This document shows, piece after piece, positions 1 through 8,500 of a stretch of DNA of 27,049 nt. This DNA comes from Candidatus Troglogloeales bacterium. GTDB taxonomy: Bacteria; Nitrospirota; Nitrospiria; SBBL01; SBBT01. Location: the NCBI GenBank assembly GCA_005239595.1, contig SBBT01000116.1, forward strand, positions 1 through 27,049, written 5' to 3'. A model generated the notes under the pieces. It was not told the origin of the DNA. It worked only from the letters and a program-made list of their open reading frames with translations, and ran no database searches. How positions within the stretch are numbered: the stretch's first letter is position 1; each line of letters starts with the position of its first letter. The position numbers and the translations under genes were made by a program.

Positions 1-15
1 ACGTTTATTGATGGT

Positions 16-45
16 TCCTCCGGTTGACCTAGATCAACTCCTCCG
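16..45. repeat. Imperfect palindrome flanked by TCCTCCG direct repeats
   Basis: A 16-bp inverted repeat at 23-38 (GTTGACCTAGATCAAC, seven of eight pairs complementary) is bracketed immediately by two copies of TCCTCCG (16-22 and 39-45). Read on the minus strand the flanks are CGGAGGA, which resemble ribosome binding sites, but no start codon follows inside the window. It could be an operator for a gene beyond the left edge. No function is assigned. Confidence 0.3.
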
Positions 46-174
46 TTGGAAGCATCTTTTACTCAGCAAGGGGGGTAACGATCTATTGACCGTTCCCTCA
101 TTTACGATTAAAAGAAAATCGCAGAATGGTTTTAACATTTCCCTTGTTGAAAATAAATCGAATACAGTTGCTTA

Positions 175-402
175 TCATAACATGTCTTCGAAAAGAGTCA
201 CCTGCGGCTGCACGGGAAGCTTCGATCCCCGGGGAAGATACGCCTTAAAGTCTGCCCTTGACTTGAGTAAATCAAAGGCCTCTTTCCCGCGGTTTTCTTC
301 CAAAAGTGTGATCACCTGCTCTTTGAGCTTCTTTTGCTTGACCGTCACAAGGATCCTTACGTTCGTGTATTTCTCGTTATCTAGTACGAGCAGCGCATCC
401 AT
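175..402 (-). CDS. Small uncharacterised protein (75 aa)
   Basis: I do not recognise this protein. It is supported mainly by a near-perfect Shine-Dalgarno: the minus strand reads AGGAGGAGGA eight bases before the ATG at 402. The protein has no signal peptide and no membrane segment. Its N-terminal half (VLDNEKYTNVRILVTVKQKK) looks like a beta-hairpin, and its middle (residues about 26-50, rich in Lys, Glu and Leu) should be helical. It ends LFEDML. It lies downstream of a foldable leader at 430-521 on the same strand, so its translation may be controlled by that RNA. The opposite-strand frame over the same bases lacks comparable signals. The gene is likely real; its function is unknown. Confidence 0.6.
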   Translation of the reverse strand: MDALLVLDNEKYTNVRILVTVKQKKLKEQVITLLEENRGKEAFDLLKSRADFKAYLPRGSKLPVQPQVTLFEDML

Positions 403-429
403 ACTTTCGCTCCTCCTCCTTTTTCAATA

Positions 430-521
430 GAGGATAGCAGAGGCAGTCTTTCGCTCCACCCCGCTTAGCAAGCGGAGGTCTCGGTTGGGCGGATATTGCC
501 ACCTTTGAAACTGCTACCCTC
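430..521 (-). promoter_or_regulatory. Foldable RNA leader, riboswitch-like, class unknown
   Basis: Transcribed from the minus strand, this stretch can form a closed multibranch structure. An 11-bp outer stem pairs GAGGGTAGCAG (521-511) with CTGCTATCCTC (440-430), with one G-U pair. Inside are two hairpins: GGTGG/CCGCC around a six-base loop (503-488), and CTCCGCTT/AAGCGGGG around a GCT loop (477-459). The outer stem ends 27 bases before the start codon at 402 and just upstream of that gene's strong ribosome binding site. I compared it by memory with GEMM, T-box, TPP, cobalamin and glycine classes and found no convincing match. A REP-type DNA palindrome is the alternative reading. Confidence 0.4.
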
Positions 522-585
522 CCCGTGGCTGCTACAGAAAATCGTTCAACTCGCCTGGGGATGAACTACGCATCATTTAAAATTC

Positions 586-756
586 TCACGGCATTACAAT
601 GTGTGGAAAATTATCGCCCGGCGCCTTATCGTCGATCCTCAATGACCTCTCTTCCTTGATCTGCTCTTTATTCGTGAAATGAGTTATACCCAGAAAAAGC
701 AGAGGAATGATAGGCGCTTTAAAGATCCCGCTTATTTTTGTGATAGCCTCAATCAT
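586..756 (-). CDS. Possible small single-pass membrane protein (56 aa)
   Basis: The open frame extends up to 792, but I choose the ATG at 756. A GGAGG (772-768) precedes it by 11 bases, and a perfect TATAAT -10 (796-791) would start transcription near 784, downstream of the longer start. The product begins MIEAITKISG and has one hydrophobic stretch (residues about 8-25, including APIIPLLFLGIT) followed by a charged tail (NKEQIKEERSLR). That suggests a peptide anchored in the inner membrane. It is divergent from the XRE-cupin regulator, and its predicted promoter coincides with an operator-like inverted repeat, so the regulator may control it. No family is recognised. A short AT-rich frame can arise by chance, hence the moderate confidence. 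Confidence 0.4.
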   Translation of the reverse strand: MIEAITKISGIFKAPIIPLLFLGITHFTNKEQIKEERSLRIDDKAPGDNFPHIVMP

Positions 757-790
757 GGGGTCGTTTACCTCCGTATTAAAAAGATAGCAC

Positions 791-796
791 ATTATA
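791..796 (-). promoter_or_regulatory. Candidate -10 box for the small membrane protein
   Basis: The minus strand reads TATAAT exactly here. No good -35 hexamer sits 16-18 bases upstream, so the promoter may need an activator. The operator-like repeat at 795-833 covers the position where the -35 would be. Confidence 0.35.
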
Positions 797-833
797 TGTC
801 AAAAAGCAAACTTTTATCTGTTATTTTGATATA
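795..833. promoter_or_regulatory. Operator-like inverted repeat 1
   Basis: TATGTCAAAA (795-804) faces TTTTGATATA (824-833) across 19 bases. The arms are complementary at nine of ten positions. The same left arm, the same 19-base spacing and a related right arm recur at 905-947. This copy overlaps the -10/-35 region of the leftward small gene. Confidence 0.5.
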
Positions 834-904
834 TTTATATACATAGCATATCATATTGCGCTAGAGTATATTATGAGCAATTTGGTATAGAATATTTATA
901 AACT

Positions 905-947
905 TATGTCAAAATAATAATAATTATTTCTAATTTTGATTGACATA
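905..947. promoter_or_regulatory. Operator-like inverted repeat 2
   Basis: TATGTCAAAA (905-914) is followed after 19 bases by TTTTGA (934-939) and then TTGACATA (940-947), so the outer seven bases TATGTCA/TGACATA also form a perfect inverted pair. The site overlaps the -35 box of the promoter that reads into the XRE-cupin gene, which is the expected place for autorepression. The two sites start 110 bp apart, close to a whole number of helical turns, which would permit looping. Confidence 0.5.
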
Positions 948-968
948 ATCCCAATTTTACGCTATAAG
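940..968 (+). promoter_or_regulatory. Sigma-70 type promoter of the XRE-cupin gene
   Basis: A perfect TTGACA (940-945) is separated by exactly 17 bases from TATAAG (963-968), which is five of six to consensus. Transcription would start near 975, leaving a leader of roughly a dozen bases before the ATG at 988. No clear Shine-Dalgarno lies in that leader. Confidence 0.7.
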
Positions 969-987
969 ATCAGTGGTTGGTTAATTA

Positions 988-1554
988 ATGAAACACTACG
1001 AAAAAATTAAAAAAATCCGTAATGACCTGAATCTTACCGTGCGGGAAGTTTATGAGCGCGGGGCCACCATCCTCGGTCCACAAAAGACCATTTCCATAAG
1101 CACGATTAACCGCATCGAGGCCGGTAAACCGCATAAATTCTCTTCTCTGGTAACGCTGTGCTTTATTCTGGGGATCCCTTTGAAGGAACTTTTTAAAGGG
1201 ACTGAACTGGAAGAATGTCTGATAATAAGGAAAAAAGAACGGACCAGTGGATATCAGTTTAATGAAGCCGCCTCTTCACAGATCATCAACAACCCGAACC
1301 ATAGCTTTCTGACGCAGGAATTTCTTCTCCTACCCGGTGGCCAAACTTCCTTAGACCGCGCGCCCCAAGGCAAAAAATACGAACAGCTGGTTTACGTGAT
1401 CAGCGGACAACTGGTGTGTGTTTTGGATGACAAAGAAATGATTTTGAAAGGCGGGGATTCGATTTCTTTTGACAGCACAAAACCGCATTATTTCAAGAAC
1501 ACCGCAAAGAAAAAATGTAAATTCTTGGCCGTTGAAAATCCAGGCCGGTATTAA
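988..1554 (+). CDS. XRE-family transcriptional regulator with C-terminal cupin
   Basis: This is a DNA-binding regulator with a ligand-sensing cupin. Residues about 4-70 form the helix-turn-helix (KIRNDLNLTVREVYERGA, then STINRIEAGK as recognition region, then LVTLCFILGIPLKELF). Residues about 105-188 form a small beta-barrel with EQLVYVISGQLVCVLDD, LKGGDSISFDSTKPHYFKN and FLAVENPGRY, typical of the HTH_3 plus cupin_2 class. The segment GATILGPQKTISIS inside the HTH is longer than usual. A consensus promoter drives it, and operator-like repeats lie on that promoter, suggesting autoregulation. It converges on the end of the PKS-phosphorelay operon and is divergent from a small membrane peptide. 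The ligand is unknown; related regulators often respond to small organic acids or amino acids. Confidence 0.9.
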   Translation: MKHYEKIKKIRNDLNLTVREVYERGATILGPQKTISISTINRIEAGKPHKFSSLVTLCFILGIPLKELFKGTELEECLIIRKKERTSGYQFNEAASSQIINNPNHSFLTQEFLLLPGGQTSLDRAPQGKKYEQLVYVISGQLVCVLDDKEMILKGGDSISFDSTKPHYFKNTAKKKCKFLAVENPGRY

Positions 1555-1556
1555 CC

Positions 1557-1573
1557 CCGCCATAAAACGGCGG
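1557..1573 (+). terminator. Hairpin after the XRE-cupin gene
   Basis: CCGCC (1557-1561) and GGCGG (1569-1573) form a five-pair stem around ATAAAAC, starting three bases after the stop codon. The following AATTAATT is not a clean T-run, so termination strength is uncertain. On the minus strand the same hairpin would be met after the double-REC gene. Confidence 0.4.
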
Positions 1574-1582
1574 AATTAATTC

Positions 1583-1623
1583 GCACAGCGATTTGTGTTC
1601 ACCCTGCTCCATAAATCGCGTGC
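1583..1623. terminator. Bulged 11-bp hairpin between convergent genes
   Basis: GCAC-A-GCGATTT (1583-1594) pairs with AAATCGC-GTGC (1613-1623), giving eleven pairs with one bulged A and an 18-base loop. It sits exactly between the convergent ends of the regulator and the phosphorelay operon. There is no T-run on either side, so it may block read-through or protect 3' ends rather than act as a classic terminator. Confidence 0.4.
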
Positions 1624-1626
1624 TCA

Positions 1627-2397
1627 TTAACGTTTCTTAACGAGCATACCGATACTCACTAAGGCCGAATCAAACCTCTCCTTAAAAACTGTCAGTGAAA
1701 GCGGCTTATCCAGATAATCAAAGGCGCCCATCCCTACAGCCTTGGTGGCCACATCCGGACTCTTCCAGGCGCTTATGACAATAATCCGGGAATCTGGAGC
1801 GATTTTATTAATTTCGGCTATCGCATCGATGCCACTTATCCCCGGCATCCGGATATCCAAAAGAATGATATCCGGCTTAGTTGCCTTGACCTTTTCAATA
1901 GCGGATTCACCGTCAGACGCCTCATCAATCTCGCATTCGTATCGGGGCGAGATAAAATCTTTAAGATTATTGCGGGATTTTTCTTCATCATCCACGATCA
2001 AAATGCGTGGCTTTTGCATATGCCCGGCCTCCCCCAAGAGTACCTGGATCTTCTCAATAGCGACATTACGCAGATCGTCAAACCGAAAAGGTTTGGTCAT
2101 AAATTCATCGGCCCCCAGCGCCAAAGCTTTTTGCTTGGTCGCCTCATCTCCCTTGGCGGTCACCATGACCACAATTACCCCGGAATCCATGGCCTTGAAT
2201 TGTTTCAACAGCTCAAGCCCGTCCACATCCGGCATGAGGATATCCAAAAAGATAATTTTGGGTTTATTCTTCTCAAAAATACTCAAGGCCTTTTTGGCTG
2301 TTGTCGCGGTAAATACCGTAAACCCGATATAAGCAAAAGGTTTCTTGATGGATTCGCATATGACAGCTTCGTCATCAACGACTAAAATTTTGATCAT
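1627..2397 (-). CDS. Double-receiver response regulator without output domain
   Basis: This cytoplasmic phosphorelay protein consists of two CheY-like receiver domains in tandem. REC1 spans about residues 1-120, with acidic pair D8/D9, phospho-acceptor D52 (FLDILMPD), T80 and K102 (MTKPF). REC2 spans about 131-250, with D136/D137, acceptor D181 (LLDIRMPG), Ser209 in place of the usual Thr, and K231 (LDKPL). Both are complete and should be phosphorylatable. Nothing but a short tail (MLVKKR) follows, so it has no DNA-binding or enzymatic output and must act by protein contact or as a phosphate sink. AAGGAAAGG precedes the ATG. It is the last gene of the operon, 13 bases after the duplicated-module protein. 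Confidence 0.93.
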   Translation of the reverse strand: MIKILVVDDEAVICESIKKPFAYIGFTVFTATTAKKALSIFEKNKPKIIFLDILMPDVDGLELLKQFKAMDSGVIVVMVTAKGDEATKQKALALGADEFMTKPFRFDDLRNVAIEKIQVLLGEAGHMQKPRILIVDDEEKSRNNLKDFISPRYECEIDEASDGESAIEKVKATKPDIILLDIRMPGISGIDAIAEINKIAPDSRIIVISAWKSPDVATKAVGMGAFDYLDKPLSLTVFKERFDSALVSIGMLVKKR

Positions 2398-2410
2398 AGT
2401 CCTTTCCTTC

Positions 2411-2914
2411 TTAAGCTGTGACTTCCTGGTGCGTTGCCTCTCTTAAGGTGTCCATGAACTGTTTCATGGATGAAGTTTTTTCCAAAATCTTTTTTGCATC
2501 TTCAATAGGTATCGGCTGGATATCAGCGGGGTCCAGATAAAATCCAACAATCAAATTAATCCCGTGAACGTCATTGCCGATATAATGAAAGAAAAGCTCA
2601 CTGATCACCGGATGCAGTTTCATATGGTTATGCCGTAGTTCCGGCAACTGCTCGCTTTCGGCTTTGATTTTCTCCGAATGGAGAATCTTGTTAACCGTCT
2701 CGTTAATGTGCGTCGTGTGATCCTGAATCCTTTTGGTATCATCAACCGGAATCGGCTCATTGTATCGACAGGAAGCCGAGACAATTTGAGTTATAGCCGA
2801 GATGTCATCGCCCAAATAATGATACATCAGGTCCCATATTAAAAAAGGAACCGTAATTTTTTCAGTTTTAATCTTATTGTATAATTCCTGCTCATTGGAA
2901 AGAGGTTTAGCCAT
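2411..2914 (-). CDS. Uncharacterised protein with two copies of a ~42-residue module
   Basis: No known family is recognised. The protein has an internal duplication: residues 23-63 and 102-143 share the pattern HY-[LI]-G-[DN]-D, then I-x-x-IV, then PIP-[VI]-[DE]-D and K-[RK]-I. The conserved histidines are H32 and H110. There is no signal peptide or membrane segment, and the linker between the modules is charged and helical. It lies between two receiver proteins in an operon with a histidine kinase; its ATG abuts the stop of the upstream regulator (TAAATG), with AAAGGG as ribosome binding site. Its place suggests a phosphorelay adaptor. The repeated histidines could in principle be phospho-acceptors, but the sequence does not match the usual HPt motif, so this is inference. 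Confidence 0.8.
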   Translation of the reverse strand: MAKPLSNEQELYNKIKTEKITVPFLIWDLMYHYLGDDISAITQIVSASCRYNEPIPVDDTKRIQDHTTHINETVNKILHSEKIKAESEQLPELRHNHMKLHPVISELFFHYIGNDVHGINLIVGFYLDPADIQPIPIEDAKKILEKTSSMKQFMDTLREATHQEVTA

Positions 2915-3307
2915 TTAAACCCTTTCTGGTAAGGCATCAGCAATAACGTGGACTTTCTCTAACCAGACTTCGTTAGCCACCGGTTTTAAAATATAATGTT
3001 CAACTCCCAAATCCTTTGATTTGTTTATCGTCTCTTGATCTGTGATACGGGTGATCATGATGCATTCAGTATTCTTGTCTGCTTTTTTAATTCTCTCTAA
3101 CAGCTGCATGCCGCTGATCTTCGAGTATCCCAGATGAACATCAATCAGACAAATCTGCGGCCGCTCTTTTTCAAAAATCTCCCATGCTTGCGTCCCGTCA
3201 ACCGCTTTGAATGCCTGGAAACCGTCAAGCTGCAGAATCTTAGCCGTATAATGGGCTATGTCCTCTTCATCATCAACAACCAGGATTTTAATGCTTGATC
3301 TCTTCAT
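2915..3307 (-). CDS. Single-domain response regulator (CheY-like)
   Basis: A lone receiver domain fills almost all 130 residues. It has the acidic pair D12/D13 (VVDDEED), phospho-acceptor D56 (CLIDVHLG), T86 (MITRIT) and K108 (ILKPV). No output domain follows, so it probably relays phosphate or binds a partner. The start overlaps the end of the histidine kinase by 20 bases and has GGAG six bases upstream, while its stop codon touches the next start. Such packing implies a fixed stoichiometry with the kinase, its likely phosphodonor. The insertion YSKIS after the acceptor aspartate (LGYSKISGMQLL) is longer than in typical CheY. Confidence 0.93.
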   Translation of the reverse strand: MKRSSIKILVVDDEEDIAHYTAKILQLDGFQAFKAVDGTQAWEIFEKERPQICLIDVHLGYSKISGMQLLERIKKADKNTECIMITRITDQETINKSKDLGVEHYILKPVANEVWLEKVHVIADALPERV

Positions 3308-5513
3308 TTTGGGCTCCGTCTTTCTTTTTAAGTTGCAAAATATCTATCTTGGCGATTTTATCCCCGTCATATATCGGAAACTCAACAATAAGACGCGTCC
3401 CTTTGTCTTTCCCTTCCGACTCACCCCATACTTTCCCGCCGAATCGATCCACAATCTTTCGCACCCGATATAATCCAATGCCCGTCCCCTCGCTTGAGCC
3501 TTTAGTTGTTGTAGAGAATAAAAACATGTCGTTTAAGAATTCTTTTTCGATCCCATACCCGTTATCAATGCATTCAATACGAATGGTTTTGTAATCTTTC
3601 TTGAAAATCTTTAAGGCAACATTCTTCTCTTCCTTGCGTCTGACCGCATGCATGGAATTGTTGACAAAATTCATGAAAATCTCTTCCAATTGAATTCTAT
3701 CGCCCAAAACCGGAGGCAGATTATCTTCCAGCTGAAGATCAAAATGTATCTGCTCTTTTGTTATCTCATGCATCTTCAGAAATTTAAACCCCTCCACGGC
3801 CTCTTTAAAGACAACCGGCTGCAATTCTCCCTTTCCCATTTTCGAGTAATCCAGAATGGCCTTAACCATGCCTGAAACCCGCTCTCCGGCCATTTGAATG
3901 CGGGTCAGGGCTTCTTTGAACTCATTGATCACCTCTTCCGGTAAAAACCTGACTCGCGGATCTCTTAAGAGCAAATCCCGTATATACCCAACGGTAACAT
4001 TCAAACTGTGCATAGGATTGTCAATTTCATGCGCCATCGAAGAAGCCATATGATCCAGAGAAACCATCCGCTCTTTCAAGCCTTCCTCCTCCAAACGTTT
4101 TGTTTCGGCCTCAAGATAAATGCACCGATCTATCGCAATCGCGGCCTGATGGCCCAAGACAGACAAGGCATTAAGCAGTCCCTTTGAGTACATATCTTTT
4201 GATTCTCGCTCCCCCAGCGCAAGAAAACCTACCAAGCTGTCTTTTAGAGTAATTGGCACAATCATATGTGCTGAGAGTTCACACATCTTGCTTTCTACCT
4301 CTTTTAATTTTGCTTCAGCGTTCATCTCAAAAAACATTTTTATCTCATCATGTATAATAGGGTACTGCTTCTGTCGCAACTGCTCTACCAAAGGGTCATC
4401 CCGGTCAAAGACGAATCCATCATTTTCCGCTGGCATCCTTAACTCATACTTGTCCCCTTCGCGGTTTAATAAAAAAATCTTCCCCGAATCGACTCTTAAT
4501 GTTTTGATGGTAATGGTCACAATGAGTTCCAGGAGCCTTTCAAGATTGTGTATGGTATTCATGCCATAGGATGCCTGCATTAGCAAGTTCTGCACCCGCT
4601 GCTCTTCTTGTAAAAGATTCTCCTCTGCCTTTCGCTGGAAATAAAGAAAGATAAACGGACCAGCCGTAGCGAACACAGTTGATAAAATAATAGGAGCCCA
4701 ATGCCAATGTTGTCCAAATGTGCTGACTAAGTTTTCTTTTCCCCAGAACGTTAACCCAAAAGGTATCCCTAAAATTAAAGAATAAACGAAAACAAATATA
4801 CCAACACGTGTGACTGTAATCCGTATATCCAAGAGTTGATATTTTAAGATTGCATATGTGATAATAATACAGTAGAGGGGTGCTGTGAAATTACCCAAGG
4901 GGACAAAATCAATATAAAAAACTGGCACAAAATTGCTTAAGCCTCCAGAAAAGCCCACAAAAAACCAAAATAAGAAATATCCCAATTGATTCTTTTTATG
5001 GTAATTTCTTTCTGTACGAAATTTGAGATAGACTTCGACTAATGCCAAAACGACTAATAAAATCCATATAAATAGAAAAAGTGGATAAATGAATCCTGTT
5101 GACCTCAAATAATAAAAAGAATCTTTAATTTCTTCTACATAAGAAACAAAAGGTACTTCGAGATTAAGAAGACTCAGTAGAGTAAAAAAAATTCCTTGAG
5201 AATATGCAAAGATAATTAAAAATTTTCTTTTTATTCCAGTGAGCGAAGAAGAAAAATGATAAAAGAATACCGCAATAAAAATGATCCCAACATGAGCAAT
5301 TTTAAATAATAATAAACAATACTCAGGATCATTTGCTCTCCCTATTAGAAAAGAAAATATTCCCCACCAAGCAACAGCAAGATTGAATAACGCAAATAAC
5401 CGATGCAGTAATGAACGACCATACACTATGAGGATGAATACAAGGACAATGCAAGTTATCCCTACAATTAATCCAGATAAGGAAAATAAAATAATATCAA
5501 CCCCTCGACTCAT
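3288..5513 (-). CDS. Membrane sensor histidine kinase (7TM-type, GAF, HisKA, HATPase)
   Basis: This inner-membrane kinase has an N-terminal half (residues 5-291) with about eight or nine hydrophobic segments and the phrase YAILKYQLLDIRIT, typical of the histidine-kinase 7TM sensor region. Residues about 320-465 form a GAF domain, which binds small ligands in relatives. A short coiled coil (470-485) leads to the H-box SMAHEIDNP with phospho-accepting H495. The ATPase domain shows the N-box NFVNNS (615-620), G1 DNGYG (650-654) and G2 GTGIGL (676-681), all intact. Its ATG overlaps the stop codon of the polyketide synthase (ATGA), with AAGG upstream, so translation is coupled. The signal may be the polyketide or the condition that calls for it; this is inferred from context only. 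Confidence 0.94.
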   Translation of the reverse strand: MSRGVDIILFSLSGLIVGITCIVLVFILIVYGRSLLHRLFALFNLAVAWWGIFSFLIGRANDPEYCLLLFKIAHVGIIFIAVFFYHFSSSLTGIKRKFLIIFAYSQGIFFTLLSLLNLEVPFVSYVEEIKDSFYYLRSTGFIYPLFLFIWILLVVLALVEVYLKFRTERNYHKKNQLGYFLFWFFVGFSGGLSNFVPVFYIDFVPLGNFTAPLYCIIITYAILKYQLLDIRITVTRVGIFVFVYSLILGIPFGLTFWGKENLVSTFGQHWHWAPIILSTVFATAGPFIFLYFQRKAEENLLQEEQRVQNLLMQASYGMNTIHNLERLLELIVTITIKTLRVDSGKIFLLNREGDKYELRMPAENDGFVFDRDDPLVEQLRQKQYPIIHDEIKMFFEMNAEAKLKEVESKMCELSAHMIVPITLKDSLVGFLALGERESKDMYSKGLLNALSVLGHQAAIAIDRCIYLEAETKRLEEEGLKERMVSLDHMASSMAHEIDNPMHSLNVTVGYIRDLLLRDPRVRFLPEEVINEFKEALTRIQMAGERVSGMVKAILDYSKMGKGELQPVVFKEAVEGFKFLKMHEITKEQIHFDLQLEDNLPPVLGDRIQLEEIFMNFVNNSMHAVRRKEEKNVALKIFKKDYKTIRIECIDNGYGIEKEFLNDMFLFSTTTKGSSEGTGIGLYRVRKIVDRFGGKVWGESEGKDKGTRLIVEFPIYDGDKIAKIDILQLKKKDGAQNEEIKH

Positions 5514-8500
5514 TCTCTAACCTTGATGACTATAAATTTATCTAAATTATCCAAAATTTCCTTTGGTAATACTTCAGGAGTTAGCTTATTAGAAAGTCCT
5601 TTGCTAAAAATTACTCTGTGTGTCGCATATGCAAGCCTTCCCCCTTCTGTCCTTCCGCCATGTGTCGCTGCTTGTAAAAATTCAAAATAGAAATTTAAAC
5701 CGTAATCATAGATTTGGTTCACATACATTTTAACCTTTACGCTATCAAATGGCATCGCTTCCATTAAATAATATATGTCGCAGTTTAAACAAATTAATCT
5801 TCCTTCTTTCTTAAAAAAATAATCTGACATTACTTCTCTAAAATAGTTGTCCCTAACTTTTCCCAACCATTTTGCATAATTAGAGAAATAAATATTGCCT
5901 ACTAAATTTGACTCCTCCAAGCTGGTTGAGAAAACTTCCTCTTTTAAAAGAAATTCCTTATTTAATACCCTTCCCGCAGAAAATCTCTCCTTGCCAAATT
6001 CTACACTTTTACCTGACATCTTGTATTGAGTACATGAATCTACATATTGCTTCTGAGGAGCCAGTATTTTAATAAATCTACTTATTTGTTCTGGGAAAGA
6101 TTCAATTTTCCCATCTCCATAGCCAACGATTTTAATCCAAGAGACACGCTGTTCACTAGTTGCCACCCTTTCGTATGTCTTATTTGGTAAAATTTTTAAC
6201 CAATCAAACATTAAGTCCAACACTGAATTTTTATCTCCAGAGATTTTGTGGAACCATATTCTTCCTTCTACTATATCGTCCGCTTTCAATTGGCCATATA
6301 TTTGTAACTTCACATGATTGGTAACCATTCCCCAATCACCACTTTCAAATAAACGAGTCAATTCCTTTTTGATGGGATAGAGGGCATATTCTCTAATCTC
6401 ACCAATCCAATCGAAATAATTGCTAAAATATAAAGTTTTATTTAAATTTTGCATATTTTTAAATGTCACTGGAAATCTTTGAATATACACAGGCTGCCCT
6501 TGCGGACCATTAAACTGGACATCTGTCTTAAAAACATCGTAGTCGTAGCCCATCTTAGTTACTTCTTTGGCGATGGTCTGATCGCTATTGATACCCACAG
6601 CTAGGGAAAAGATAGCTTTTCCGTTTTTAATAGGAAAAGATATAACTTTTTCCTCTCCTAAGCACAATGATTTAAATATGAAATAGTTATCGCTCATACT
6701 GGCAATTTGGATTTCATTATCTTTGTTACCGCATTTTTTAAAGGATTCAAGGGCGCACCATGTGGATGTTCCGGTTTTATTTAAATCATTGCCTTTGACT
6801 ATCAATTCCTTCAAAAGATTTTCCTTATTTTTCCCCAATACCCCTAACCAATCATTCCAACTTCTTTCCTGTATAGTTTCTACATCACATCCTTGTTTTC
6901 CATGACCTGCGATGACCAACAAAAAAGGTCCATCATGAGAGACAGAAACACCGATATTCTTTAAATTCTTTCCCGTCACCAAAGGTTTCCCAAACTTGTC
7001 CCATCTAATTTTAAAACCTTTAGCCCATTTTTTATCTCTTTTAAGTAATTCTTCTATCGCGGATTGGATCAGAGGCAATTCAATTTTGTGCCGTAACTCT
7101 TTTCGTGCCCCCTTCAATCTCTCGTCATATGAGCATCGAACGACTGGTGGAACAAAGTCAAACTCTCGGGACAATTCACCTAATTTTACTTCAATAATCT
7201 TTTGATCTCTTATAGCAGGATTAACCAAATCATTTGCTGATGGATTGTCTTCAAGCGTTTCTAATATTTTGAGGTGGCAATTCCTAATTCTCAGGATGAA
7301 TCCGTCTCTTGAAACTTCGGCATCTCCTCTATAATGATCGACATCCATTCTTTTAATGGAAGATTTTATGATATATTTTCTCCCCGAATTGCTGCGTGAA
7401 GGAATCAGTTCAATTCCATCAATGCTCTCTGGAAGGCAAATATCTTGTGGGATAATTAGTTGCATAGATTGTAAGGCGGAATCAATAAAATATGGATCAC
7501 CTATTAACAAATTGGATTTAATGTACCGAGCTTCTGAGAGACACTCTCCGGTCTTTCTTTTATCATCATAAAATAAGCTATAAACACATCCTAACCGCTG
7601 GAATGTTTTTCCTTGGAATAGAATCGGCCCGTATACATCTGCGTGTAGATCTAAATCGATAGGTTTTTTATTCTTTACCCGTGAGGCAGGTCGATAGCTG
7701 GGAACTCCTATAGTAGGATTGATCTCAAGAATCGCTGAGAAATGGGACACCTTATAACTTGTCTGTTCACAATGAATTTTTATTTCTATTTGCTTCGAAT
7801 CACTGCCCTCGGTTTCTAAAACTTGCGCATGGATTTCTATCCTCGCCCCCCTCTCCTGGCTTACAGTGATTGGCCGCTCAAGACTAATGTTCCTAAATTT
7901 TAGACCCTGAATTATTTCTGTACCGGTGATATAACAACCCGCTTGCGTCATCGCCTCCAAACCAAATGCCATTGGAAAAAGTAAAGTCCCCTTCCAGTTG
8001 TGATCAAGAACATAAGAATCATCTTTAACGTTTAAGTGCGCTTGAGCTATAAGTTCCACATTAGGCATATGGTATTTGATGTCTTCGATGAATCTTAAAT
8101 TCCCTTTATACTCAGCTTGTGGAGATCTCCAAGTATCAATGCCCGCGATCCTTGCCACAACGATTGTCTGCTGACTACCTGAGTCGCCTTCAACCAGTTG
8201 CATAAACCGTTTTACGCCCTCTGCCACTGGAATCGGGCTGATTCCCCGCTGTGATAGCCAATCCAGACTTCCCAATTTTGTCCCCATCCCAATTTCATCC
8301 CATACGCTATAGGCAACAGCTATGACCTCTGTTTCTTTCTGCTCGGCTTTAAATTGATGCAGGAATAAATTGAGTATCTCATTGGCTAAACCATACCAAC
8401 CGCTCCCCTCCATCCCAGTTACTCCAATAACGGAAGTGATACCTACAAAAAGCTTGGGAAGGTTTTTATCCAATGCTTTACAAATATTAATAGCCCCCAT

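Noticed and set aside
8..430. Plus-strand 140-residue open frame over the small minus-strand gene
   Set aside because: It has no ribosome binding site, its Ser/Leu-rich composition is typical of an antisense shadow, and the opposite strand has a strong Shine-Dalgarno.
430..521. Known riboswitch, T-box or tRNA
   Set aside because: No tRNA cloverleaf or T-loop is present, and the conserved cores of GEMM, TPP, glycine and T-box classes are missing; GGTGGCAA is only a superficial resemblance to a T-box bulge.
1742..2385. Plus-strand open frames antisense to the double-REC regulator
   Set aside because: The minus strand encodes two complete receiver domains with all conserved residues; the plus frames are shadows.
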